Shown here: positions 34,101-46,387 of the stretch, in pieces
How positions within the stretch are numbered: the stretch's first letter is position 1
Layout: the number at the start of each line of letters is the position of its first letter
Assembly: GCA_911728435.2 (NCBI GenBank)
Contig: OU452208.1
Coordinates: 6,262,001 to 6,326,000, forward strand
DNA: 64,000 nucleotides
DNA from: Apoderus coryli
Lineage: Eukaryota; Arthropoda; Insecta; Coleoptera; Attelabidae
Direction: 5' to 3'
Translations under genes and position numbers: made by a program
The notes under the pieces: model-generated
Databases searched by the model: none
Told to the model about the DNA's origin: nothing
What the model saw: only the letters and a program-made list of their open reading frames with translations

Positions 34101-34106
34101 CAAGGT

Positions 34107-34512
34107 ACGACGGCGTAGAAAGGCCATCATGGTAATTTTCTTCTTATTTCCACTTTAAAACTGGAAATACCGCTTTTTAACTAGAAATTCCACATTTTTA
34201 ACTAGAAATTCCACATTTTTAACTAGAAATTCCACATTTAAACTGGAAATTCCACTTTAAACTGGAAACTCCACTTTTAAACTGGAAATTCAATTTTTAA
34301 CTGGAACTCCGAATATTTCGAGTTAAAAAGTGGAATTTCTAGTTTATAAAAGGAATATCCAGTTTAAAGTGGAATTTCCAGTTTAAAGTCGAATTTTCAA
34401 TTTAATATGGAATATCCAGTTTAAAGTGGAATTTCCAATAAAAAAGTGGAATTTCCAGTTTTAAAGTGGAAATAAGAAGAAAATTACCATGATGGCCTTT
34501 CTACGCCGTCGT
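34107..34512. mobile_element. Palindromic element with inverted internal tandem arrays
   Basis: The ends ACGACGGCGTAGAAAGGCC (34107) and GGCCTTTCTACGCCGTCGT (ending 34512) are exact inverted copies that continue for about 65 bp. Inside, the left half is a tandem run of AACTGGAAATTCCACTTT-like units and the right half is the same run reversed (GTGGAATTTCCAGTTT). The whole 406 bp is thus one large near-palindrome. CCAAGG occurs one base outside each end, a possible target duplication. No ORF is present. Confidence 0.85.
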
Positions 34513-34799
34513 GCCAAGGAACTAACCTAGGTTGTGATTTTTTTCCAAGGTTACTTGAGTAAAGAGTTTATTATGTTTACGATAAAACTGTAGAGATAGC
34601 TTTCTTTAGGTATAAAAGGGCTTTTGCCTCTTAATTTGCTTTATAGTTGGTCCCGCTCTCCAACTCTTGTCTTAGGATTAGACCCTCTGAAATAGATTTT
34701 ATCAAAATATTTTAGAGTCAATTTTTTTGAAGAGTAGTTGAGACATCCAACACATGCTTTCAGGAAAAGATAAGCCTTGAAGGTTATCTGTTATGTTTA

Positions 34800-35690
34800 T
34801 GTATTTTTAAAGGGCACAGCTTAACTTGACTAGATTGAGTTAGAATTTAGAAAAAGAAACATGGGCAAGGACTTTCGAGGTTATGTAGGAGTTGTGGAAC
34901 AAAAACTTCAAACACAAATATCTCGAAAACGGTAAGAGATATCGAAAAATGAGTCGTGGTTTAAGATTACTGTGCCATTTAGCTCCTTAGAGGACTCTCT
35001 ATCACTACACCAAGTTTCAGCCATTTTGGAATCCTCAGATTTCTTGAAATTTGTTTTAAAGAGACAGCTTAACTTTTGGTTAGATTGCGATAGAATTTCG
35101 AAAAAGACTAAACGGTATATCTCGGACCTGTTTTGAGAATAAAACGCTGATGAGGCCTTAAAATTGCCGTATGTTCATTACATTACAAATCCTAATGAGA
35201 AACCTACTTACAGTAGAGTTTTTCTTACAAAAGCAAGGTGAGATATTGAGGATTTGCTTCCATGGTAAGATAGAATAAGTCCGTAACGAATAGATAGTAC
35301 TCATGCTTTTTCGTTTAAACATCTAAATGGTCTAAAGCTATCAAAGGTCTTATGAAAACATTTTGGCGTCGGTTTTCTTGAAGGCTTGCTTGGACACCCA
35401 AAATCTGTTTTCAGGATAAGATGGGAACCGTTAAATGGTATCTATGTATGTAGGAATTCTGGAACAAAAACTTCAAACGCAAATATCTCGAAAACGGTAA
35501 GAGATATCGAAAAATGGGTCGTGGTTTAAGTTTTCTGGACCTCTTCGCTACTTATAGGACCCTCTATCACTACACCAAGTTTCAGTCATTTTGGAATCCT
35601 CAGACTTCTTGAATTTTTTTTTTAAAGGAGCAGCTTAACTGTTGGTTAGATTGAGTTAGAATTTCGAAAATGAATCATGGTTATCTCTCA
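34800..35690 (+). repeat. Two diverged copies of a ~560-bp-spaced repeat
   Basis: ATATCTCGAAAACGGTAAGA at about 34918 recurs at about 35484. Each is followed by CACTACACCAAGTTTCAG, a TTTTGGAATCCTCAGA stretch and CAGCTTAACT. A weaker relative lies at about 33405-33620. The family is unknown and non-coding. Confidence 0.65.
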
Positions 35691-36394
35691 AACTAAAAAC
35701 GAAATATAATGATAGAATGATGTAACAGTCATTCAATTTCTGTACGTATATGTATGCACTCCATATTATCGTTATTGTTAAAAAACATCAATAGAATGTT
35801 TAGTGTAAACAAACAATATTAAGTTTTTCTAAATTTTAATCAAACAATGTGCATACACTTATTGTAATTGCATATCTTCGTAGACAGTTTTGCGTCATTC
35901 AATATACTTCAACAAAATTTTCGTGTGGATAAAAATGGCGTTTTGATTGACAAATTAAATTTAAAAAAAAAACATTTATAAGTAAACAAAAAAAAAATGA
36001 TTTTGTTTAAAATTTACAAATAGGTAGGTATTAAGCTAAGGTTTATAACTTATAATACCTAAAATATTTATCAATCAAACATATTTCAGCATTGGTATTT
36101 GCAACTATTCTTCGTCTTCTAACTCAAGAACGAACCAAAAAGGCAAAACAGTAATCAAATTAAAAATCAGTTAAAGAAGTCGTCTTCATAAAAATAAACA
36201 AGCAAAACGAAAACTCACTCAAATTATCTCAAATCATTAGGCATGCTTCGGTTCTTGAGTCTAGATTTTATTATATTATTATATTATATTATTTTAACAC
36301 CACTGATGATGATATCAACAGTCTCAAAACAAGTAATGTGAAATAATAAGTTGCTGGGATGCAATTTAAATATACTTATACTTTACTAAATTCG
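35691..36394. other. Intergenic, no gene recognised
   Basis: AT-rich with short direct words only. No coding, RNA or transposon signature was identified. Confidence 0.5.
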
Positions 36395-37960
36395 ATAAAT
36401 AATAATAATAAAAATAAAGACTTTATTGTAAAAAAAAAGATATTTTTACAAAAGGCGAAGATGAAGCAGTGCTTCCTAACTTAACCTAAGTTTAACTTAT
36501 ATTTTACCTTAATCTAAACTGAAATTTGTTTTATATTGCTGACCAAAATACGTATCTTATTTTTACAAATTAATATGCTCGATTACGTGTCTAACAGCGC
36601 TCCTAAACGAAAATCCCTGTAAACTTTTTATATTCTCCGGTATAGGGCGTTGTAATATTTAGAAACCGTATAGGAAAATGACCGCTCAAACATTGATGTT
36701 GTGTGTAGCGGTGGCGTAATGTCGAATATTCACATCATGCACAGATCCCCGGAACTTCAATCTTTCATATAAGTATTCGGGCTTTTTTCTTCTATTCTAT
36801 TTGCGATAGCTTTCCTCTATGGGAAACCATTTGACTACGCTCAGTCAAATAGTTTTTAATTAGGGCGGTGGATGGACCGTTGAAACCCATATATTTCAGA
36901 ACAGCAATCAATAAACTATGATCAAGCCTATCAAATGCTTTACTGTAATCCAACAGTACTAAACCCGTTATTTTACCTTGATCAGTAGCCGTAAATAGAT
37001 CGTCCGTTACATTAAGCAAGGCAGTGCAACAACTATAATCGGATCTGAAACCGGATTGAATTTTGGGCAATAAGCTTTGTTTCTCCACGTATCCTTTCAC
37101 CTGGTCATCGAGAATTCTTTCAAGAATCTTGCTCATTGTAGGCAAAATACTCACAGGTCGCAAATCCTTGAAATCGGACGGATTTGACACTTTAGGCAGA
37201 GGAACAACTTGATAATTTTCCAGATTTTAGGGTACATGCTTTTTTCAATACAATAATTGACGATATGAAGAATCACGGGCAAAACACTGGGGCAGCTACG
37301 ACGTAGCATATCCAAACTTATACCATCATGTCCCACCGCTCCACTTTTAATTGAGTCTAAGGCTTTGGCGATATCTTCTATCTCTACCATTTTAAAGTCG
37401 AAACTATTGGCTTTTGGATTATGGTTAGACGAGTAAAAATTTAAGGTCTCAACAGCAGGCTTGCCGATAGGAATGTTCACAAAATATTAATTTATTTTGT
37501 CAAGATCCTCCAAATGTTGAGGTATACTTGTTCTCTCTTTGCCATAAACATTCATATCTCTTAATAGCTTCCAATTATTCTTAGAATTGTTTTGTTGAAT
37601 ACGGCCCTGTAAGAAAGATCTTTTTAATCGAACAGTCTCCATTGACACGCAATTCCGCAGCACCCTGTATGCTTCCCAGTTTTCTGGAATTTTATGTTTC
37701 TTATATCGAGTGAGGGCTTTATTTCGTAGTTTTGTAAATTCTTAAAATCGTTGGTTATCCATGGCGCTCTCTTTTTTGTTATTCGAACTGTCCTAACCGG
37801 GGCGTGAATATTAAAAATATTTATTAAACAGTTATTAAACATTTCTATTTTTGTGTCGACATCATTTTCATTATAAATGCTGTGAAAAGGTTGATTCAAT
37901 AAATCTTGATAAAACAGGTCTTGGTTAAAATGTTTAAAATCTCTGAACGTATGAAAAAAT
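36395..37960 (-). pseudogene. Jockey/CR1-type retrotransposon copy with RT core deleted
   Basis: Minus strand: a linker between endonuclease and RT (KKRAPWITNDFKNL, 37800) is followed by GAVGHDGISLDMLRRS (37330), then RT motifs LRPVSILPTMSKILERI, IQSGFRSDYSCCTALL and LLDYSKAFDRLDHSLLI (37190-36792). From there the sequence jumps to the C-terminal region (PEYLYERLKFRGSVHDVNIR, 36785-36700). The YADD-containing palm is deleted, and frameshifts are also present. The 3' end has an AATAAAGTCTTTATTTTT tail at about 36400. It belongs to the same family as the copies at 43140-44915 and 54870-55827. Confidence 0.85.
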
Positions 37961-38764
37961 GGTATGTCTTTCTAGTCTTAGTTTAAAATTATATTCCATC
38001 GGATTATATTTAGATTAATCTGAGAAAATAATACGTTGCCAAAAATTATTTGTTCCATTCATATATATTTATTTGCAAACTCTAATCCTTTTTTTGTCGA
38101 TTAATCATTAACCCAATACTTTTTGCAGTCACTGTAATTATTTTTATTACTGTCGGTATCCTTTTATATCTTCATGGCAGGCATGAAATCAAAAATATCA
38201 GACTTAGTGAAGCAGGATTATTTCTTATAAATATAAGAAATAATCCTGCCTGTCTCACTAAGTTCTCAAGAAGTTAATAACGTAGACCATAATAGAAATT
38301 GAACTGGCAGGATGACTTGTTCTTTAACAATTCGAGTCGTTTTGTTCTTATTAGGAACCTCAAAATTGTAGTGCTTCCTGAACCCAGTCAAAGTACACAA
38401 ACATCGCTTTGAAGCTATTTGTTTATACATGGATTGTTTCGTAGTTTGTAAACTTCATATTATTAATTTATATCAATTTAGTTCGTAATTCCTAGATATT
38501 TGCTTTCAAAAAACAAAATTGTTCCACTACAAAAAATTTATTTAAATATGTAGTAACATATCTCGAGATAAAATGAAAAAATAATCATACAATGTGTATA
38601 ACATTTTTGAAGATTATCGTACATACTTGAATTTTGATTTATCCGATGGAATCACTTAATAGTTATGATATGCTTTTTAAACAATAATAACTATATAACT
38701 ACTGATTTTAAATATCCAAATATTGTGATAGTGTCGAGTAGAATATTCAACTTATACATCTAAG
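37961..38764. other. Non-coding flank of NPC2-like copy 2
   Basis: No gene. It contains the near-palindrome at 38202-38263. TATATAA at about 38692 is a possible TATA box for the gene starting at 38765. Confidence 0.5.
38202..38263. repeat. 62-bp near-palindrome
   Basis: ACTTAGTGA, then GCAGGATTATTTCTTATA, a 2-bp centre, TATAAGAAATAATCCTGC and TCACTAAGT. The inner 18-bp arms are perfect. This may be the footprint of a lost element or a hairpin-forming junction. Confidence 0.9.
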
Positions 38765-41236
38765 ATGAGTTTTAAATTATTTTGCAATGCATTAGTTATT
38801 TTTTGTGTAATTGTAATTGTAATTCCACATTTGGTGAAATCGGAGATACAGTTTCAGGATTGTGGTAAGACTATAATAGCTTTCCAAATACACTGCTCGA
38901 AAAAATTAAAGGAACACTTTTGTATAACCCTGTAACTTATAAAGTGATAGTTATATACAGATGACCATTTAGATTCTGAAAGACACATATTTTTTTGTAA
39001 TAAACCGATTAATAGAACTTTCAACTAATCCTTTATTTGTAAACTAAGATCAACATTTAAAAAAAAGTGCCAATAACAAAATGAAAAGAAATCATTTTTC
39101 AAATGGCAATGTTCCGCTATCTGAGAACCAATGTGGTTTAGTACCGCGTGTGCCTTCCAGCAGCACGAATGACTATTTGGCATCTCCTTGGCATACTTCT
39201 CACGAGCCTTCGAATGTCTTCCTGTGATATACTGTCCCACTCTTCGATTAGGGCTTCTGTTAATTGCTGAAGGGTTTGAGGTGGATTTGGACGACGTCGA
39301 ACACCATATGGAATAACCTGATCTAACAGACTGATATCCATATATCTTGCAGCTGTAAGACTTCCCACTATCCCTACAAGATCGGTTTTTGCGTCCAAAC
39401 TTATTCCACTTTAGACCATTATCGGACCATCTCCAAATCTGGATACTTCTTCTACAGCAACAGTGGATTATCGTTCATTCGGACGTCTATACACACGCAA
39501 TCGGTCATCACAACGAGTGAGATGAAATCTTGATGCGTCTGTAAAAAGTACTGGCCTCCATTGTCGAAGTTGCCATCCCAAATGTTCACGAGCAAAGTTT
39601 AATCGCATACTTTTATGATGTCGAGTTAAAACAGGTTTCCGTACCGGCCTTCTTGGTTTTAAATCTTCCCGTAACCTGTTTCTAACAGTCTGGTTAGAAA
39701 TGGTTACCTGATGAGCCATCCTAAGTGTACTTTGAAGGTCTTTTGCTGTCGCTATTCGTTTTCGCAACGTTCTAGCTACTTGTCGATTTTTTACACCAAT
39801 TTCAACTAAAGCTATAGCACGAGTGACTTATATCTTGCTAAGATCTCTCATTTAGACAGATAATGAATTCAACAACTACAAACTATCATGCCGTTGCCCG
39901 ATGACGCTCTCTAAGCCTGCCGCGACATAAAACCTAAATGTGAATATTTTCATAATCACTTCATTTTTTGTACATGCTATGGAATATTAAACTTATCTCG
40001 AATAAATGAGCATAATCACGTTTATTTTTTAACAAATCACAAAAATAAAATGTAAATCCATTATGAAAATATAATTTTCATTTGTTAATAACAGCAAGCC
40101 AAAAAATTACAGGGCTATCGAAAAGTGTTCCTTTAATTTTTTTGAGCAGTGTATTTTAAATATGAAGTTGTGCAAAAACGTAGCATACGCAGGCAAGTCA
40201 ATCAAATCTGTCAGTCTACACTATTGAGAGATTCAGGTTATACCAGACGTTTATATCAACTTCCTTAATCAAATGGAACACGCTGTATATAATTATATTT
40301 TTGGATTGTCTATAGATATATATCTTCAATTGTTGTTGAAAAAATAATTTATTTAGTTTGGCCCATACATTTATTCACGTGAATAGAGAGATCTTGAAAT
40401 TTTTAACATAATGTCATTTCTTACCCCTGTATATGATTAAATATTCTGAAAGACAATCGAATTCCATTTAAAATAATATGCCATGTTCATATCCCTAGTT
40501 AGTAAGGCTTCTGAAATAAAAGTTTGTCGTTTTGGTATATTTCAATTAGGCGTTTGTTCATTATTAACGAAAGTGTCTTGAAAATAACTGAAATAGAAGA
40601 AAATAATTACTCAAGTGAAGTTTTAATGAACTCCAAAAAGGCAGATAAATTATTTACTCTGCAGCAACAGTTAGTTGATTTGCACTCATTACCAGATAAA
40701 AACAGCTTATTTTGCGATATAAATCTGTTTTGTTTTTAAGGATCCCGAGCTTTGATTGATTATGTAGAGTTGTCAGGATGCCAAGAAGATCCGTGCCATA
40801 TTCACCGAGGAACAGAACATATTGTGTCTGTGTACTTAGACCCTCGTAAGTTACCAGTCTTGACGTTTAAACCAAATCTGAAGTTTTTTGTTTTTCAGGG
40901 TTTTCATTTCTCCCTGATGATCCAAAACTACTAGAAACTAATGCGTTTCTATACTTATACGGAAACAGATTCGCATTGAATACAAAACTGAAATTGTATC
41001 CATGTATTAATTGCGTGGGCGCTGCTGAAAAAGAGACTATATATGAAGTGAATGTTTATTTCGATACAAATTTAATCAGCGTAAGTAATTATTATTTGTA
41101 ACGTGTTCCTTAATAAAATAAACGATCTTTGTTTCTTCAGCGGCCAGGTGAATTTGTTTTGAATTCAACTTATATGAGTCATGGTCGACGGAATTTGGGA
41201 ATCTGCATAATTATTCATGTAGATATTGTTCCTTGA
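38765..41236 (+). CDS. NPC2-like secreted sterol/lipid-binding protein, copy 2
   Basis: Exons 38765-38864, 40741-40845, 40899-41080 and 41141-41236 are GT..AG with consistent phase and encode 160 residues. A hydrophobic signal peptide precedes EIQFQDCG. Six mature cysteines (DC, SGC, DPC, YPC, INC, GIC) fit the ML/NPC2 fold, and YGNRFALNTKLKLYPC aligns with YGNKFNVDAKIQNPC of copy 1. Exon 2 is 105 nt in both genes and all three intron positions correspond, so they are tandem duplicates. They have diverged well beyond allelic difference. AATAAA at 41321 is a likely polyadenylation signal. Intron 1 holds a dead Tc1 element. Confidence 0.88.
38891..40151 (-). mobile_element. Tc1-type transposon, internally deleted, in NPC2-like intron 1
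   Basis: The inverted ends CACTGCTCGAAAAAATTAAA (38891) and, on the other strand, CACTGCTCAAAAAAATTAAA (from 40151) are flanked by TA on both sides (38889-38890, 40152-40153). The minus-strand transposase is in pieces: the helix-turn-helix part and first catalytic region (VLFTDASRF) at 39767-39468, then WGG-side sequence and the family C-terminus RAAGRHTRY at 39398-39138. The segment that should carry the second Asp and the final acidic residue (HDNA..., NPIEHLWD) is deleted. The element is therefore non-autonomous. Confidence 0.9.
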
Positions 41237-43139
41237 ATTTGGAGAATATAAGATTACATAGGTACATTATAAACAGTATTTTATATATAGTAACAATTTC
41301 ATATATATTTATTGAAATCTAATAAATTGTAATTGATTATTAAGATTTATTAAGAGTTTTATTTGTCAAACATTTTATTCCATAATATTCACTAAATCCT
41401 AAAGAAAGGGAATTTTCCTTAATGGTAAACGTGAGCAGTTTTGTAACCATTTTGAAGAAATAAAACGCATAGTTCGGGCTAAAACAACTAATTTAATAAT
41501 TAAAACTAATTAAAGAAAATGAATAACAACAAGAAATAAATATGTATAATATAAAAGAAAAAGAATAAAACAATTAAGCGATAATGAGAATTTAAAAGAA
41601 ATCTTAATCATTACTTGTACTACTTAAAAATAGGAAAATTAATATAATTCGAATAATTATATTAGTTCCTGTATGAAACTTTAATTATTATTGAAAACGG
41701 AATTTATTTCAATTACTAAAAGAAATAACTTTAAACTTTATATAAAAAAAAACTGATTAAACAAAAAGGCCTTCAATTAAAAGAATATCAAAACTTACGG
41801 AACTTTATACAATTCACTACTTCAGAATGAGAAAGAAATAGATTCAGTCTTTATACAGATACTTTAAAACATAAAAAAAAAACTAGAAAATAATTCTTGA
41901 CTGAAAATTATACCAAGTCCAAAAACAAATTAAAATATTTAATTTAACATTTTATAATTAGAGAAAACACGACTTGACTGAACCAACGCTAGAGCGATTC
42001 TAATCTTAAAGTCCTTTTGCCTTTCCAGAATTGCCTCATAAAAGTTACATAGGAGGTAATACAAAATGAAAATAAGCCAATCAGAAAAAAAAATCTTAAG
42101 AACAAAATATTTTTAAAAGCCTTGCACAATTTTTATGACGCAGATAACTTTCAGACCCCCCATGTTTGTCGTATCACATAATATTAGGGTACGTTCGTAT
42201 TTATGTTTAGAAAAAATAAGAACCATATGTCAACAAATCTATGGGAATATTTCGTGTTATCGTAAATATATATATATTAGAAAAAAGAACTTGTTAGAAA
42301 TTGGAAATTCTCAGAAAGAAGTGATCTGCCACCCATGTATTCTAGAATTAAGTAATCTGTAAGCTTGCCAGTGGCGGGTTCTATTTTGTTACAGTTTGTC
42401 CGTTTACAAAAATAAGTGACAATTATGTGAGCAACTTAAATCAGTAATGGTAAATGACACCTGCTAGTGAGAGGTGATAATGTTACATGAGTTCAGCTGA
42501 GTTGCTGGTAAGACGTCTCTAAAGTTGTTTAGTGATCTCTTATCGATGCAAATTAAAACTTAGATAAATAGAAATAATCATTTGGTAAATTCCACTGCGC
42601 CAAATCTTTAAGTTTGCTTCTCCAGCCGACCCCTGAAATAAAAGAAAGAATAAAATTAAATAATATTTACTTAACATTTATTCATCCATATTATCTACAA
42701 TTTTTGCTAAATGTGTTTTATTATTTAAACTTATTTCTTCGCCAATAGCCTACATTAAAATATCACATTATTTTTTTTTACTAACTATACCCTTAACACA
42801 AAATCCTACTATAATTCACAAACAATGTTTTAGGTAAATATTTAAAATTAAAATTTCGAGACTTGTATCTTACAAGAAGCATCAAATAGCAACAAAAAAA
42901 ATCAGGATCATCAGGTCATCCAATAAGTCCAATGGATGACACATAGATGGCGTTACTAGAATTGTATCCATATGATTTTTATTTAGTACCAATTAAACCC
43001 CAATAAAATGGAATTCTATCATCGATATGTGACTTTTTCCTGTTTTCAGATCTCAAAAGAATGCTTGCTGGAAAAAATCCATTTTGTTTTTCATAGCAAT
43101 TTCAGAAAAAAGGCAAACCAAAATCCAAAATAGCTATTA
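41237..43139. other. Intergenic, AT-rich, no gene recognised
   Basis: Long A/T runs and short chance frames (for example 42135-42362). Apart from the polyadenylation signal of the upstream gene, no recognisable element was found. Confidence 0.55.
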
Positions 43140-44915
43140 TTTTGAGAAATTGCTCTTTCTAGAATCAGAACCAATGCTGTTGGTAGCGATCGTATCTCTG
43201 TAGAAATGTTAAAGAGAGCATGTCCTTTCTTATTGCCGATTTTGACTAACTCGGTTAATTCATGTATTGAATCGTCTGTATTTCCTGATGGATGGAAACT
43301 TGCTCATGTAATTCCAGTTCCTAAAAAACCTTGCCCAAAAGCGGTGGGGGATTTGCGAATAATTAGTATTCTGCCTGTCATCTCCAAGATAGTCGAGCGT
43401 ATCTTATTTGACCAGATAAAAGTGTATGTTGAAAATCATTGTCTTCTGCCTAGTACTCAGTCCGGTTTTCGATCTAACTATAGCTGTTGTACGGCCTTGC
43501 TTAAGATAACAGATGATATTTTTAGGGCGGTGGATAGTGGACAGTTGGCGGCTCTGGTGCTTCTGGATTATTCGAAGGCATTCGATTGCCTCAACCATGA
43601 TTTGTTGATGGTGATCCTTGAGTACTTGGGCTTTGGCGGATGTGCTAGGGAATTGATTCAGTGCTATATATCGGGTAGGAGGCAGGTTGTGGTCCTCGAG
43701 GGGGGAAGAGTATCACAAGAAAAAAAGTCTCTTAGCAGGGGTGCCTCAAGGCTCTATACTTGCCCCAATTTTATACTGCCTCTATACATCACAACTTATC
43801 TGCAGTGTTAAGCATTCTTCAGCTCATTTATATGCAGATGATACTCAATTGTATGCGTGTTTCGATCCTCAACAACTGCAGCCGGCCGTTAACCTGTTTA
43901 ATGGTGATATTAATAATCTGGTTAAAGGTACGAATGGGCACTGTTTAGAGATTAACAAGGACAAGACCAAGGTCTTGGTCTTTGGTCCGAATCAAATAAG
44001 AAGCCGTTACAGAGACCTAGTTTCAATAAGGGTTGATAATATGCGGATGGAGAATGTGCCTATGGCTCGGAACTTGGGCATGATAAGGACACGGACCTGA
44101 GATTCAGGGAGCATGTGAGTGCTTGTATAAAAAAAGCGTTTTACAATTTAAAACTCTTGTACAGTAATAGAAAACTCTCACAACGGCTTTAAGAAAACAA
44201 TTATGTGACGCCTTGGTCTTGTCGCATTTTAACTTTTGTGACGCTGTCTATGGTCCTTGTCTTGTTGGATTTGATCAGCGTCGAATTCAGCTGATGCAAA
44301 ATTCTTGTATTCGATTAATCACGGGATTGAGAGGCAGGGAACGTGGAGTCAGCGCTAAGTTGAGGGAGCTTCAATGGCTAAATATGAATGAAAGACGGTT
44401 GTTGCATGCATTGGTTTTATATAACAAAGTAATAAATAAGAAGGTACCGGATTACCTTTACAATAAAATGCAACTCAGGGGTGACAATATTGTTATAAAC
44501 TTGAGACATAGAATGGCGATAACTCCACCTGCTCACCGCACTGCTATGTTTGAACGCTCGTTTTCCTATAATGTCGCAAAACTATACAATAAGTTACCAA
44601 ATAATTATAAAATTCTGAAGGGACTTGAATTTAAGGTAAATGTTCGAGAACTTATCCTTCACTCTCAATACTAATTGTTCTCTTATGTATTGTATTTAAT
44701 CTTAATTTTATAGAACACACTCTATAGTCTATGATATGGAACGGTTAGCAACGTGTATTACGTTACTTTTCTTCTTTCTTTTTTTTTTTTGATTACAGTA
44801 AGGTAATATAAGCTTTATAATTAAAGTAGGTTAAGCTAGGAGACATAATGCCTCAACTTCGCCTGTTGTAAATTTTTTAATTTGCAATAAAAACATTATT
44901 ATTATTATTATTAAT
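43140..44915 (+). pseudogene. Jockey/CR1-type retrotransposon copy, frameshifted
   Basis: Three frames cover an almost complete RT and C-terminal part. 43206-43811 has VPKKPCPKAVGDLRIISILP, TQSGFRSNYSCCTALL and LLDYSKAFDCLNHDLL. 43687-44100 has [19 protein letters not shown] and SSAHLYADDTQLYA. 44213-44674 has SHFNFCDAVYGPCL and MFERSFSYNVAKLYNKLPN. YADD is kept, but at least two frameshifts break the protein and the endonuclease is missing. The 3' tail is AATAAAAACATTATTATTAT near 44900. Confidence 0.9.
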
Positions 44916-46387
44916 ATGTGAGTTCCTTACAAAATATTTAATTCTTGAAATGATAATATAGGGACTCCTCTGAAATTTCTAATATTTGATGCTTCTCTAA
45001 CTTTAACAGTAAACCAGATGACATTTTAAATCATTGAAACATTCTGAAACCTTTGCGACAATCATGAGTTTGAAAATCAATAATTTAAAGTAACAAAAAT
45101 ATAAAACACATTAATTTATTAACAACTATTATACTCGTAGATATACACTATATTATTAATACGAATAAATAACAAATAGGTAGTAGTATGTCACATTAAA
45201 AAAATATGTACAATTTATTTTCACACTTACAGGACCTAATTAAAAATATTATTGGATTTTCCAAAAATTACAATACTCTCTTTTACGTAATTTGACTTTT
45301 GAAGTCTGGTAACCTTAGGTTTACATTAAAAGTCCTTTCAATTTCTGCGGATAGAATATTTGACTCACAACTTTATTGGAGTTGCCTTAAAAATACGCCA
45401 CGTTTTCAGTAGCATGTAAATATGTTTGGAAAATCCTTTAATTTTAAGTATACCATATGTCCCATCGGGTTTCAATCGACTATGGCGAGACTACACTGTG
45501 GAACAATCTGAAAATCTGGTGTAGTACATAGGTCGACGAGTGGGTGTCAACTTCCATACATAATCGATCGAAACCCTTCCAGAGGTGGGACACCCGGTAT
45601 TATATCCAATTTATCAACAAACGTATAAAAATTTAGATATATACAAATATATACATTTTTAGCAAACTGATATTGATGGAAATCACTTTAATTTTGATAC
45701 AGATAGGACAAATTCTTCTTGATAAGATGATTTTTTTTTTGAATTTCTCATCGGATATGTAAGAGTCTATTAATATAAGTATTTTAAGTTATATTAAAAT
45801 AAATAAAGGTATGGCTATTGAGCCACATATTGCGCGTTAAATATTCGATATGTTAAAGTATTGTTATTATTTTGATAAATCATGTCATCATGAATATATG
45901 ATTTTTTTTGTACATTCTCATTTACAATAAGAACAGTGGTGGGGTGATGGACTTTACCAATTACCTTAAATCATTTAAAATGTAAAATAACCCTTCTTAA
46001 AATTAGCTTAAATGCATTTTCTTTAACTATTTACAAGGAACTGTGGAAATCTTTCGAAAAACTGTCATGCCCATAAAAAAAGCAAGAAGTGTAAGGACAG
46101 GTGATAGATCGAACGTATTTGTAGTACTCCAATATAATATCTGTGACAGCAATGATTTTTTTAGGAAGGATGATACTTAAACTGTTACCAGCTGATTTTG
46201 AATTCAGAATCTACAACATTTGCACTTTTGCAGAAAGCTGAAGTTAATAAAATTTTTTTAATTAAAACAGAAACGTTGGCGATAAACTAAACTAAGTTTT
46301 TGTAGGTACGAGGCTTGAACGTTTGAGACAGTTGTTGTAAACAGCCGTGGTATTTTATTTTGGGCACCTCATAATATGAAAATTTCA
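44916..46387. other. Intergenic with one short foldback
   Basis: No gene recognised. A 151-bp inverted-repeat element is present at 45450-45600 (ATACCATATGTCCC against GGGACACCCGGTAT, with TTTCAATCGACTATG mirrored). Confidence 0.55.
45450..45600. mobile_element. 151-bp foldback MITE-like element
   Basis: ATACC..TGTCCCA at 45450 is inverted as TGGGACACCCGGTAT at 45600. The adjoining GGGTTTCAATCGACTATG is mirrored by CATA..CGATCGAAACCC. The tip resembles the (T)ACCGGGTGTCCC ends of the element at 48134. Confidence 0.55.

Noticed and set aside
42135..42362. 75-codon plus-strand frame
   Set aside because: It sits in featureless AT-rich intergenic DNA with no domain or exon signal.
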